Below are positions 6,493-14,701 of a stretch of DNA of 14,701 nucleotides, one piece after another. Origin of the DNA: Bacillota bacterium. Lineage in GTDB: Bacteria; Bacillota; Clostridia; Oscillospirales; Ruminococcaceae. Under the pieces are notes generated by a model. It searched no databases and was not told where the DNA came from. It worked only from the letters and a program-made list of their open reading frames with translations. The stretch's first letter is position 1. Every line of letters begins with the position of its first letter. Location: contig JAKPGH010000272.1 of assembly GCA_029550985.1 (NCBI GenBank), positions 1-14,701 of the forward strand, read 5' to 3'. Both the position numbers and the translations under genes were made by a program.

Positions 6493-7200
6493 ATGAAAGG
6501 CGTTATCTTTGATATCGACGGAGTCATACTGGACTCCATGCCTGTCTGGCATCATGCCGGCGAAACGTATTTGCGCAAACTAGGCTTGCAGCCGGAGCCG
6601 GGGCTTTCCAAGGCCATGTTTTCCATGAATATGCCGGAAGGGGCACGCTATTTAAAGGAACGATACGGTTTGGAGATGGATGAGAGCGAGATTATCGAAG
6701 GCATCAACCAAACCATTGCGGACTTTTATGCTCATCAAGTCCAGTTAAAAGATGGCGTGGAGCCGTTCTTAAAAGAAATACGTCAGCACGGCATGAAAGT
6801 AGTGGCGGCAACAACCTGCGACAGGCAGGTGTTTGAACCCGCCCTGGTCAGGCTGAACGTCATTGGGTATTTCGACCGCCTATTTACCTCGACGCAAATC
6901 GGCGCAGGTAAAACAAAGCCGGACATGTATCTTGCCGCGGCGAGATATATGGGAACCCTTCCGCAGGACACCTGGGTTTTTGAAGACGCATTATATGCCA
7001 TCCGGACGGCAAAGAGCGCCGGCTTCCGGACGGTTGGGGTGTACGATGCTTCCAGCGCAAGGGACTGGGAGGAGATCCAGAGCATTAGCGACCTTACTTT
7101 TCGAACGCTGGACAATCCCCATACTTTTCTGGAAAAAGCATCATCCAAATACATTCACCTGCAGGCAGCCGGCTCGATACAAGGAACAAGCGCTACTTAA
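6493..7200 (+). CDS. HAD-superfamily phosphatase / phosphomutase-like protein
   Basis: 235 residues, cytoplasmic. All four HAD motifs are visible: motif I FDIDGVILDS (nucleophile Asp and general acid Asp at about 7 and 9), motif II TTCDR near 101-105, motif III Lys in AGKTKPDMY near 138-146, and motif IV VFEDALYAIRTAKSAG near 158-173. The helical cap between residues 15 and 90 places it in subfamily I, the beta-phosphoglucomutase/phosphoglycolate-phosphatase group. Substrate cannot be told from sequence; sugar phosphates are the most likely guess. The last 25 or so residues extend beyond the usual fold. The ribosome site is weak (GAAGAT). The gene is less GC-rich than its neighbours and stands alone downstream of the tRNA, which would fit acquisition by transfer. 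The 78-nt gap to the convergent methyltransferase shows no clear terminator. Confidence 0.88.
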   Translation: MKGVIFDIDGVILDSMPVWHHAGETYLRKLGLQPEPGLSKAMFSMNMPEGARYLKERYGLEMDESEIIEGINQTIADFYAHQVQLKDGVEPFLKEIRQHGMKVVAATTCDRQVFEPALVRLNVIGYFDRLFTSTQIGAGKTKPDMYLAAARYMGTLPQDTWVFEDALYAIRTAKSAGFRTVGVYDASSARDWEEIQSISDLTFRTLDNPHTFLEKASSKYIHLQAAGSIQGTSAT

Positions 7201-7278
7201 CGGTTTGTCGCAGGGAAAAAGGCACGAAGCAGGCCTGGCGCTGTTATGACAATCCCTAGCTTTATACTTAAGGTATGT

Positions 7279-8160
7279 CTATTTCTTCACAGCCAAAATA
7301 TACTCCACTCCGTTCGGGGCCGACATGCTCGCTCCGGCCTTGCCATTGTATTCCTCAAAATACTGTCTGGTCATTTCACCGGCGTCCAGATGCTCGTATA
7401 CCAGAAAGTCATGTTCCGCCAGCAACCGCTCCATTTCTTCATACTCGTATTTTGCTTTCATCTCCTCATTGGCGCCTTTGGCCAGGAGCTCCGTTTTCTC
7501 CATCTCCGCCGATGGACTTTTCACCGGATAGTCAAAACATATGGCGGAGCCTTTGCAAAATAAATCGGAGATATTGCTCATCAATCGGGCAAATGAGACT
7601 TTGTCCAGGTAATAGCTGATGCCAAGCAAACTGCCGAAGGATTTTATATCGCTCCGAAAGCCTTGTTGAATCAGCGACTTTTTCCAGGATGATTCGGATA
7701 GATCGCATGGCACCATCACCCGATTGGCCGGAGCTTCCAGACCGCTTCTTTTCTCCCGCCTTAACTTATCCTCAATCATTTGCGGCAGGTCCAACTCATA
7801 AATCGCAAGATGCTCCGCGCTGTTGCGAAAAGCGTATGTGTCGTATCCTGCCGCAAACAAAACATACTGCTTTGCACCCAAACGAATTTCATTCTTTAAG
7901 TGCATTTCATTAAAAGCGCTTCTCCCCAATACGGAAGGAGACAGATGGTAATCCACCACCAACCGAATGGCCTGCTCCTGATTTCCCCGAAAGCCCGGGG
8001 CGAAAAATTGTACGCCTTGGGCCATACTTTCGGCTATGGCGCAGTACTCCTCCTCGCCAAGAATTTTCTCTGCGAAATCATCCCGAAAAATCCACGTCTG
8101 ATTGTTCCTGTAATGATAAGCTCTGGAAAAACAGCTTACCCTGGCAGTCATATGTTCCAT
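7279..8160 (-). CDS. SAM-dependent methyltransferase, LCM/TIGR00027 family
   Basis: 293 residues, cytoplasmic. An N-terminal helical lid (with 'YHYRNNQTWIFRDDFAEKIL') leads into a class I methyltransferase fold. The SAM-binding motif I is QYVLFAAGYDTYAFR at about 98-112, equivalent to the family's VxLGAGxDTRxxR, and the acidic ribose-binding end of strand 2 is YELDLP at about 121-126. LLGISYYLD near 185 corresponds to the family's EGxxxYL motif, here with Gly in place of the usual Glu. These features fit the leucine carboxyl methyltransferase-like group (PF04072), many members of which methylate small molecules or polyketides; the substrate is unknown. The ATG has GGGAG 7 nt upstream. Like the HAD gene, it is less GC-rich than the flanking operons. 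Confidence 0.87.
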   Translation of the reverse strand: MEHMTARVSCFSRAYHYRNNQTWIFRDDFAEKILGEEEYCAIAESMAQGVQFFAPGFRGNQEQAIRLVVDYHLSPSVLGRSAFNEMHLKNEIRLGAKQYVLFAAGYDTYAFRNSAEHLAIYELDLPQMIEDKLRREKRSGLEAPANRVMVPCDLSESSWKKSLIQQGFRSDIKSFGSLLGISYYLDKVSFARLMSNISDLFCKGSAICFDYPVKSPSAEMEKTELLAKGANEEMKAKYEYEEMERLLAEHDFLVYEHLDAGEMTRQYFEEYNGKAGASMSAPNGVEYILAVKK

Positions 8161-8179
8161 GTTCTTGCTCCCATCTTCT

Positions 8180-8202
8180 TTGGTATATTCTTATTACACC
8201 AA
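8180..8202 (-). promoter_or_regulatory. Inverted repeat at the methyltransferase promoter region
   Basis: On the minus strand TTGGTGTA and TATACCAA (7 of 8 complementary) are separated by 7 bp, ending about 20 bp before the methyltransferase ATG. A TTGAAA 16 bp upstream of TAATAA would place a weak promoter over the repeat. This is a candidate repressor or MerR-type activator site. Confidence 0.3.
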
Positions 8203-8276
8203 AAAAGGCGATTTTCAAGGCTGGTAAAACTCTTAAAAATGTGGTAATGTAAGACTGTCAAAAGAGAAATTTTTGA

Positions 8277-8314
8277 AAGCCGGTATGGAAATATTTTCAT
8301 GCCGGCTTCTTTTT
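8277..8314 (+). terminator. Orphan intrinsic-terminator-like hairpin before the GH13 gene
   Basis: A long stem (8277-8290 with 8295-8308, two G-U pairs, 4-nt loop) is followed on the plus strand by CTTTTT. On the minus strand no U-run follows. No plus-strand gene lies within 1 kb upstream, so its client is unclear: it may insulate the GH13 promoter, whose -35 box overlaps its T-run, or end an unseen short RNA. Confidence 0.6.
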
Positions 8315-8341
8315 GAAACCAAAAACTTGTGGTAATATGAT
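8313..8341 (+). promoter_or_regulatory. Promoter of the GH13 gene
   Basis: TTGAAA (5 of 6), 17-bp spacer, TATGAT (5 of 6). Start predicted near 8348, about 48 nt before the ATG. The 9-mer TGTGGTAAT in the spacer/-10 also occurs 88 bp upstream (8240-8248). Confidence 0.75.
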
Positions 8342-8395
8342 TTTAGCAATGAGCGAAAGTACTACCGGCAATGCAGCAAGGAGGAAAAACGTCAT

Positions 8396-9937
8396 ATGAG
8401 CAAGAATCCCGCATGGCTTCAGGACGCCATTTTTTATGAAATTTATCCCCAGTCCTTCTGTGACAGCAACGGCGACGGCATCGGCGATTTTCAGGGCATC
8501 ATCGACAAGCTGGATTACATCCGGGAGCTGGGCTGCAACGCCATTTGGATGAATCCCTGCTTTGAATCGCCCTTTCACGACGCCGGCTATGACATCACCG
8601 ACTATTATAAGGTGGCGCCCCGCTACGGCACCCACGAGGATTTAATCCGCCTGTTTGACGAGGTGCACAAGCGGGGCATGCACATCCTGCTGGACCTGGT
8701 GCCGGGCCACACCTCCTGGGACCATCCTTGGTTCAAGGCTTCCATGCGGGCGGAGCGAAACGAATACACCGACCGCTATGTGTGGACCGACAGTGTTTGG
8801 GAAGAGCCTGCGGGCTACGGCTGTCTGCGGGGCATTTCCGAACGGGACGGCTCCTGTCTGGTCAACTTCTTCTCCCATCAGCCGGCGCTCAACTACGGCT
8901 TTTTGAACCCCCAGCGGCCGTGGCAGCAGCCCATGGACGCCGAAGGTCCCCGCAGAACCCTGGAGGCCATGATGGACGTCATGCGCTTCTGGCTTTCCCA
9001 GGGCTGCGACGGGTTCCGGGTGGACATGGCGGGCTCCCTGGTGAAAAACGACCCGGAAGGCAGAGGCACCATCGCCCTGTGGCGGAAGGTGCGCACCTTT
9101 TTGGACCGGGAGTTTCCCGAGGCGGCCATTATTTCGGAATGGGGAGAGCCGGACAAGGCCCTGGAAGGCGGCTTCCACATGGATTTTGTGCTGCATATCG
9201 GAACATCCCATTACACCGATTTGTTCCGCTGCGAAGAGCCCTATTTCTCCAGCCGCGGCAAGGGCAATGTGACCGCCTTTGTGGAAAAATATCTGGAGTA
9301 CCATCAAAAAACCAAGGGCAAGGGGCTTATCTGCATTCCTTCCGGCAACCACGACGTGGACCGTCTGGCCAGAAGGCTCCACGGCGACGAGTTGAAGGTG
9401 GCCTTTGCCTTTTTGCTGACCATGCCCGGCGCCCCCTTTATCTACTATGGCGATGAAATCGGCATGCGCTATGTGGAGGGCTTGACTTCGGTGGAAGGCG
9501 GCTACGGGCGCACCGGTTCCCGCTCGCCCATGCAGTGGGACGACAGCGCAAACGCAGGCTTTTCCACCGCTCCGGCGGAAAAACTCTACATTCCCCTGGA
9601 CCCGTCGACCGACCGACCCACCGCCGCCGCCCAGATGGCGGACCCACAGTCCCTTCGCAGCGAAGTCAAGCGGCTGATTGCCCTGCGCAAGGCGCATCCC
9701 GCGCTGCAAAGCTATGGAGACATTGAGTTTGCACACATCGGCTACCCCCTGGCGTACCTGCGCGCCTGCGGCGACGAAACCTTGCTGGTCCTCATCAACC
9801 CCTCGGCGGAGGAACAGCGGGTGGTGTACGCGCAAGGCCTGGGCGACTGCATCTATCAGCTCAACGGCGCCGCCCGGCAGGAAGGAGGCTCCCTTGTGGT
9901 GCCGGCCCAGTCCGCCTGCGTTTTCGCCCAGCGATAA
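8396..9937 (+). CDS. GH13 alpha-glucosidase-type glycoside hydrolase
   Basis: 513 residues, no signal peptide, so cytoplasmic. A (beta/alpha)8 barrel comes first: the Ca-loop DSNGDGIGD at 23-31, region I DLVPGHTS with His105, region II DGFRVD with Arg208 and nucleophile Asp210, region III ISEWGE with acid/base Glu248, and region IV SGNHD with Asp320. All catalytic residues are present. SPMQWDDSANAGFS near 377-390 is characteristic of the trehalose synthase / oligo-1,6-glucosidase / alpha-glucosidase side of GH13. A C-terminal beta domain follows (about 435-513). It most likely releases glucose from short alpha-glucosides; trehalose synthase or another isomerising activity cannot be excluded. 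Region I has PG where the family usually has a V-N pair before His. The ATG follows AAGGAGG. It is monocistronic, with its own promoter and a strong terminator. Confidence 0.93.
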   Translation: MSKNPAWLQDAIFYEIYPQSFCDSNGDGIGDFQGIIDKLDYIRELGCNAIWMNPCFESPFHDAGYDITDYYKVAPRYGTHEDLIRLFDEVHKRGMHILLDLVPGHTSWDHPWFKASMRAERNEYTDRYVWTDSVWEEPAGYGCLRGISERDGSCLVNFFSHQPALNYGFLNPQRPWQQPMDAEGPRRTLEAMMDVMRFWLSQGCDGFRVDMAGSLVKNDPEGRGTIALWRKVRTFLDREFPEAAIISEWGEPDKALEGGFHMDFVLHIGTSHYTDLFRCEEPYFSSRGKGNVTAFVEKYLEYHQKTKGKGLICIPSGNHDVDRLARRLHGDELKVAFAFLLTMPGAPFIYYGDEIGMRYVEGLTSVEGGYGRTGSRSPMQWDDSANAGFSTAPAEKLYIPLDPSTDRPTAAAQMADPQSLRSEVKRLIALRKAHPALQSYGDIEFAHIGYPLAYLRACGDETLLVLINPSAEEQRVVYAQGLGDCIYQLNGAARQEGGSLVVPAQSACVFAQR

Positions 9938-9946
9938 GGTTTCCCG

Positions 9947-10390
9947 TTATCTCCTCCCGTTATATTCCATGCACAAAAGAAGGCAGCCTTGCATAAGGGT
10001 GTAAAGCCCCTGCAAGGCTGCACTTTTTGCTTTACCGACAGAGGGCGCCGGCAGCCCCACCAAGGACTTGACCGCGCTGGCGGTGCAGTAAATGGGAGTA
10101 TAGGGAGTTCGCTCCATGAGGGCGGGTAGCGCGCCGCTGTGGTCCACCTCGCCGTGGTTCATCACGATAAAGTCGATTTTGTCCAAATCGATTTCATGGG
10201 CCAGATTATCCACAAACTCCGAGGAATGGGGCCTCCAGACCGTGTCGATCAGCACCGTTTTTTCTTCTCGAATTAGGTAAGCGTTTTGGCTGGAGCCGTG
10301 GTTGATGGAATAGTCATCGCCATGGAAACTCTCCAGCTCCCAGTCCACTTTGCCAACCCAATATACATTATTTTTAATGTGCCTTTTCAT
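9947..10390 (-). pseudogene. Truncated flavodiiron protein (N-terminal remnant)
   Basis: Starting at an ATG with a textbook AGGAGG 6 nt upstream, about 110 residues match the beginning of flavodiiron proteins (FprA/ROO/NorV). Examples are NNVYWVGKVDWELESFHG, GSSQNAYLI, KTVLIDTV, and MNHGEVDHSGALP with His79, Glu81, Asp83 and His84 in the numbering familiar from the family. Full-length proteins are about 400 residues and add further iron ligands and a C-terminal flavodoxin domain. Here homology stops near 10055, and the frame reads on through the GH13 terminator to a stop at 9947. The missing part is not found in another frame because the GH13 gene begins within about 120 bp, so a deletion is the likely cause. 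The remnant cannot carry out O2 or NO reduction. Intact start signals and sequence suggest recent loss. Confidence 0.85.
9983..10028 (+). terminator. Intrinsic terminator of the GH13 gene
   Basis: A perfect 11-bp stem GCAGCCTTGCA (9983-9993) / TGCAAGGCTGC (10011-10021) is followed by ACTTTTTG. On the minus strand the stem is followed by CTTCTTTT, so it may work in both directions. It lies inside the run-on tail of the flavodiiron remnant. Confidence 0.85.
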
Positions 10391-10627
10391 GGTTTTCCTC
10401 CTGCGGATTGCCGACATTCCATCCAACGACTGTATTATGGAATCGATAGTCCGCCATTATTCCAGTTAAAGCAATTCCCGCCATTGCTCTTAAAAGGTAT
10501 CCGTTCGGGAAATACTACGTGTTATACAAAAGTTTTGGCAGAATGGATAATGCGCCCCGGCGAATTTTTAGTATTTTTTAACTAAAATAGTCACCGCTTT
10601 CCCCAATTATTTTTGGTTTATTCATCC

Positions 10628-10656
10628 TTGACAGGATATTGCAAGGTGACTATAAT
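10628..10656 (+). promoter_or_regulatory. Consensus promoter of the atp operon
   Basis: TTGACA, exactly 17 bp, TATAAT: all twelve bases match consensus. Start predicted near 10663, leaving about 110 nt of leader to atpB. An 8-bp inverted repeat, TAGTCACC (10588-10595) and GGTGACTA (10645-10652), has its right arm on the edge of the -10 box. The intergenic stretch 10391-10773 otherwise shows no gene; in particular no atpI. Confidence 0.9.
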
Positions 10657-10657
10657 G

Positions 10658-10671
10658 GTTGGCATGCCAAC
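10658..10671 (+). promoter_or_regulatory. 14-bp perfect palindrome on the atp transcription start
   Basis: GTTGGCATGCCAAC is a perfect palindrome 2 bp downstream of the -10 box, spanning about -5 to +9. Its position suits a repressor operator; alternatively the RNA could form a short 5' stem. The cognate regulator is unknown. Confidence 0.5.
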
Positions 10672-10773
10672 AAACGGGAATTTTTTTACTGATTTTATGA
10701 AATAAGGGAGGAATTGAGGAAAATATTCAGTCAACTTTTCGCTTTACAGTCTTGAGGAGAAAGGAGGTTGCCT

Positions 10774-11574
10774 ATGACGAAAAAAAGAAAAGCCGTCGTC
10801 GTATGGGTATGTGTGATATTGGCTTTGTTGGTAGGAGTGTTTCTTACCAGTCCTCAAGGTGAAAAACAGGAATCGATTAAGGAAGTGATGCGGGATGCCG
10901 TGATGCACGACGTCAATCAAATCAGCTTATTTGGCGTCACGGACGTCAACGCCGGGCTGATTTCGGGAGTGATTGTCACATCGGCCTTGCTGATTGTCGC
11001 GGCATTGATTCGTGTCTTTTTTATTCCCAAATTTCAATACATTCCCGGCAAGTTTCAACTGGTGCTGGAGCAAATCGTCGGGTTTTTCGCCGACTTTGCC
11101 AAAAAGAACAGCCCCCACCGCCATCGCTTTTTAAGCGTGTATATTTTCTGCGCCGGCAGTTACATCTTTGTGGGGACCTTGTTTGAACTGTTGGGCGTAC
11201 AGGCCATCACCACCTCAGGCCGTCCCATTACCCTGCCCGCCCCCCTGTCGGATATCAACGGCGCCATTGCCTTAGGGTGCCTGTCCTACCTGATTGTGGT
11301 GTCCGGAGGCATTGTGGGCAACGGGGCAAAAGGCATCGGGCTTGCGCTCAAAGACTTCTCCATGCCGCTTTCCATGAGCTTTCGTCTCTTTGGAGCGCTG
11401 CTCAGCGGCGTGCTGGTCACCGAACTGCTGTACTACTATTTTGTTCTCAGCTTCGGTTTGCCCGTGGTGGCCGGCGTGCTGTTCACCCTGCTGCACGCTC
11501 TGGTTCAGACCTACGTTTTGATTATGCTCACCTCCTCTTCGTACGGAGAGGTATCCAAACCCCACAAAAAGTAA
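10774..11574 (+). CDS. atpB: F-type ATP synthase subunit a
   Basis: 266 residues, five to six membrane helices. Subunit a forms the ion half-channels next to the c ring in the membrane Fo sector. The essential Arg is at about 204 in MSFRLFGALLSG, within the penultimate helix, and the last helix has LLHALVQTYVLIMLTSS with the conserved Gln near 245. The segment LPAPLSDINGAIALG corresponds to the family's PT-DLN-T-ALA helix. An unusual point is Ala after RLFG, where most bacteria have Asn. The start is ATG 10774 with AGGAGG 6 nt upstream; a TTG two codons earlier overlaps that site and is less likely. It is the first gene of the operon, with no atpI before it. Confidence 0.96.
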   Translation: MTKKRKAVVVWVCVILALLVGVFLTSPQGEKQESIKEVMRDAVMHDVNQISLFGVTDVNAGLISGVIVTSALLIVAALIRVFFIPKFQYIPGKFQLVLEQIVGFFADFAKKNSPHRHRFLSVYIFCAGSYIFVGTLFELLGVQAITTSGRPITLPAPLSDINGAIALGCLSYLIVVSGGIVGNGAKGIGLALKDFSMPLSMSFRLFGALLSGVLVTELLYYYFVLSFGLPVVAGVLFTLLHALVQTYVLIMLTSSSYGEVSKPHKK

Positions 11575-11632
11575 ACAATAATCAGGAATCATAACAAGGT
11601 TACGCCTGTGTAGGAGGTTTTTCGATTACACC

Positions 11633-12013
11633 ATGAATAAGAAGATTTTTCGAGTGATGATTTGTGCATTGGTTCTGATGGTTTCGCTCACTTTCTTCCC
11701 CATACTGGCACACGCGACCATCAACGGAGAACAGCAACCTTTGGCCGCCGCAGAAACAACCGGTATGGAGGAAGGCGCCCAACCCGACGCCAACGCTCTT
11801 AAGCCTATCGGCGCCGGTGTCGCCATCGGTTTGGCTGCCGCAGGCGGCGCCATCGGCATGGGTGTTTCCGTTGCAAAGTCTATGGAAAGCATCGCCCGCC
11901 AGCCGGAAGCGGAGGACAAAATTCGGGGAAGTTTGTTGCTGGGCCTTGTATTCGTGGAGACCGCTATTATCTATGCTTTGGTGATTGCAATCCTCATCAT
12001 CTTTGTATTGTAA
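11633..12013 (+). CDS. atpE: F-type ATP synthase subunit c, with N-terminal extension
   Basis: 126 residues against the usual 70-90. The C-terminal 70 form the c-subunit hairpin: helix 1 (PIGAGVAIGLAAAGGAIGMG, about 58-77), the polar loop SIARQPEAEDK (about 86-96), and helix 2 with the ion-carrying Glu109 in LVFVETAIIY. In front is a signal-peptide-like stretch (basic start, hydrophobic core about 8-26, possible cleavage at AHA) and an acidic linker of about 30 residues. Aligned to the Na+ c ring of Ilyobacter, Glu109 and Thr110 are kept, but Gln32 is replaced by Met76 and Val63 by Phe107. The ATG is 15 nt from its AGGAGG, a long spacing; a small hairpin between them may shorten the distance. 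It lies 58 nt after atpB. Confidence 0.95.
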   Translation: MNKKIFRVMICALVLMVSLTFFPILAHATINGEQQPLAAAETTGMEEGAQPDANALKPIGAGVAIGLAAAGGAIGMGVSVAKSMESIARQPEAEDKIRGSLLLGLVFVETAIIYALVIAILIIFVL

Positions 12014-12026
12014 GGGGCAAATTGAC

Positions 12027-12506
12027 ATGAATGTGCCTTTGAACATCGATTTGCAACAGATCCTGCTGCATCTCTTAAACTTTTCGGTTTTATCCCTTGG
12101 TTTGTACCTTTTGCTCTACAAGCCCGTGCAGGACTTTATGCAGAAAAGGGCGGACTACTACCTCGGCCTGAAAAAACAAGTGGAGGACCAGTTAAAGCAG
12201 GCCGAAGAGTTGAAGCAAACTTACGAAAAGCGACTGGAAAGTGTGGAAGCCGAAGCCAAACAAACGCGGGAAAAAGCGTTGCGGGAAGCAAACCAAGCAG
12301 TTGATGCACTGTTGCAAAGCGCCCAGCAGCAGGCCTCAAGAATCATTTCGGAGGCGCAGAAGGCTGCTCAGCGCGAGCGGGAAAAAGTTTTGGAGGAAGC
12401 GCAAAAAGAAATCACTTCCATGGTTTTGGAGGCCACGGAAAAAATACTTGCACAATCAGCTTCTGACACACTTGACCAATTTCTATATTCTGTAAACAAG
12501 GAGTAA
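12027..12506 (+). CDS. atpF: F-type ATP synthase subunit b
   Basis: 159 residues. One N-terminal membrane helix (about 12-33, 'ILLHLLNFSVLSLGLYLLLY') and the conserved KPVQDFMQKRADY junction are followed by a long charged helix rich in Gln, Glu, Lys and Ala, forming the right-handed coiled coil of the peripheral stalk, up to about residue 140. It anchors F1 to Fo; its C-terminal end normally binds the delta subunit. Start ATG 12027 with AAGGGG 9 nt upstream, 13 nt after atpE; an upstream in-frame start would overlap atpE and lacks a ribosome site. It is complete and not fused to delta, unlike the b-delta fusion of mycobacteria. Confidence 0.96.
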   Translation: MNVPLNIDLQQILLHLLNFSVLSLGLYLLLYKPVQDFMQKRADYYLGLKKQVEDQLKQAEELKQTYEKRLESVEAEAKQTREKALREANQAVDALLQSAQQQASRIISEAQKAAQREREKVLEEAQKEITSMVLEATEKILAQSASDTLDQFLYSVNKE

Positions 12507-12511
12507 CCAGT

Positions 12512-14278
<1,767 letters not shown>

Positions 14279-14293
14279 GGCGGTTAACAATCC

Positions 14294-14701
14294 ATGCTAA
14301 ACGCAAAAGAAATCAGAACCCGAATCAAAGGCATCCAGGACACCGAGAAAATCACCAACGCCATGTATATGATTGCCTCCAGCAAAATGCGGAAGGCAAA
14401 ACGGGACCTGGATCGGACCAGGCCGTATTTCGATGCCTTGCACCGAGAGATAAAGCGCGTCTTCCGGACCGTAGAAGGTATTGAAAACCCATACTTCTAC
14501 CCTCCGGACGGCAGCGACGCGCCGGACGGCACCTACGGGCTTTTGGTCATCACCACCGATAAGGAACTGGCCGGCGCCTACAACAAAAGCGTCATCAAGG
14601 AAACCCAAAGGATTATCACCGAACATCCGGACACCAAGCTTTTTGTCATCGGGGAATGCGGGCGGCGCTTTTTTGCCAAACACCATTACCCCCTGGAGGA
14701 A
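14294..14701 (+). CDS. atpG: F-type ATP synthase subunit gamma, N-terminal part (runs off right edge)
   Basis: 136 codons are visible in an open frame from ATG 14294, 15 nt after the fusion gene, with GAGGCGG upstream. The N-terminal helix MLNAKEIRTRIKGIQDTEKI and NAMYMIASSKMRKAK are the classic gamma coiled-coil sequences that insert into the alpha3beta3 core as the rotor shaft. The Rossmann-like core begins at YGLLVITTDKELAGAYN, corresponding to the usual TDRGLCGGLN but with KELAG. FVIGECGRRFF follows as expected. The C-terminal helix, and presumably atpD and atpC, lie outside the window. Confidence 0.95.
   Translation, partial: MLNAKEIRTRIKGIQDTEKITNAMYMIASSKMRKAKRDLDRTRPYFDALHREIKRVFRTVEGIENPYFYPPDGSDAPDGTYGLLVITTDKELAGAYNKSVIKETQRIITEHPDTKLFVIGECGRRFFAKHHYPLEE

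Noticed and set aside
8642..9835. 397-codon minus-strand open frame opposite the GH13 gene
   Set aside because: Antisense to a gene with all GH13 catalytic residues; composition typical of a shadow frame.
10714..10755. 13-codon leader peptide (TTG start) before atpB
   Set aside because: GGGAGG is only 2 nt from the TTG, too close for initiation, and the peptide has no run of regulatory codons.

Overview
The window looks like a fairly GC-rich anaerobic Firmicute, probably a clostridial/Oscillospiraceae-type gut or sediment bacterium. The basis is: mreBCD of Gram-positive type, strong AGGAGG ribosome sites, clear sigma-70/SigA promoters, a tRNA-Pro(GGG), a flavodiiron-protein remnant (a family typical of anaerobes), and a cytoplasmic GH13 glucosidase. 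Taxonomy is an inference from gene content only.

Left part (1-5906, all on the minus strand). Transcription runs right to left: mreB, mreC, mreD, argH, then a clear intrinsic terminator (1724-1759). A separate pair follows: a secreted, membrane-anchored NEW3-repeat protein and the start of an ABC-transporter ATPase that runs off the left edge. mreB has a good promoter (TTGAGG-17-TATAAT) and a leader of about 110 nt with unusual structure. The NEW3/ABC pair is preceded by an 11-bp-periodic direct-repeat array that looks like a response-regulator binding site.

Middle (5907-10390). A complete tRNA-Pro(GGG) with promoter and terminator is transcribed away from mreB. It is followed by three unrelated single genes: a HAD-family phosphatase (+), a TIGR00027/LCM-type SAM methyltransferase (-) convergent with it, and a GH13 glucosidase (+) with its own promoter and an 11-bp-stem terminator. 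Facing the GH13 gene is a decayed flavodiiron-protein gene: about 110 N-terminal residues with an intact start and the first iron-ligand motif, and nothing of the rest. This segment reads as an accessory patch between two housekeeping operons.

Right part (10621-14701, plus strand). The F-type ATP synthase operon starts from a perfect consensus promoter (TTGACA-17-TATAAT) with a 14-bp perfect palindrome on the start site. Order: atpB (a), atpE (c), atpF (b), a fused delta/alpha gene, atpG (gamma, cut by the window edge). The main discovery is the fusion: there is no separate atpH, and the alpha subunit carries about 85 extra N-terminal residues that read as the C-terminal, b-binding domain of the delta subunit. 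The delta N-terminal domain, which normally binds alpha, is absent from this stretch. The c subunit is also unusual: it has a signal-peptide-like N-terminal extension and lacks the canonical Gln of the Na+ site.
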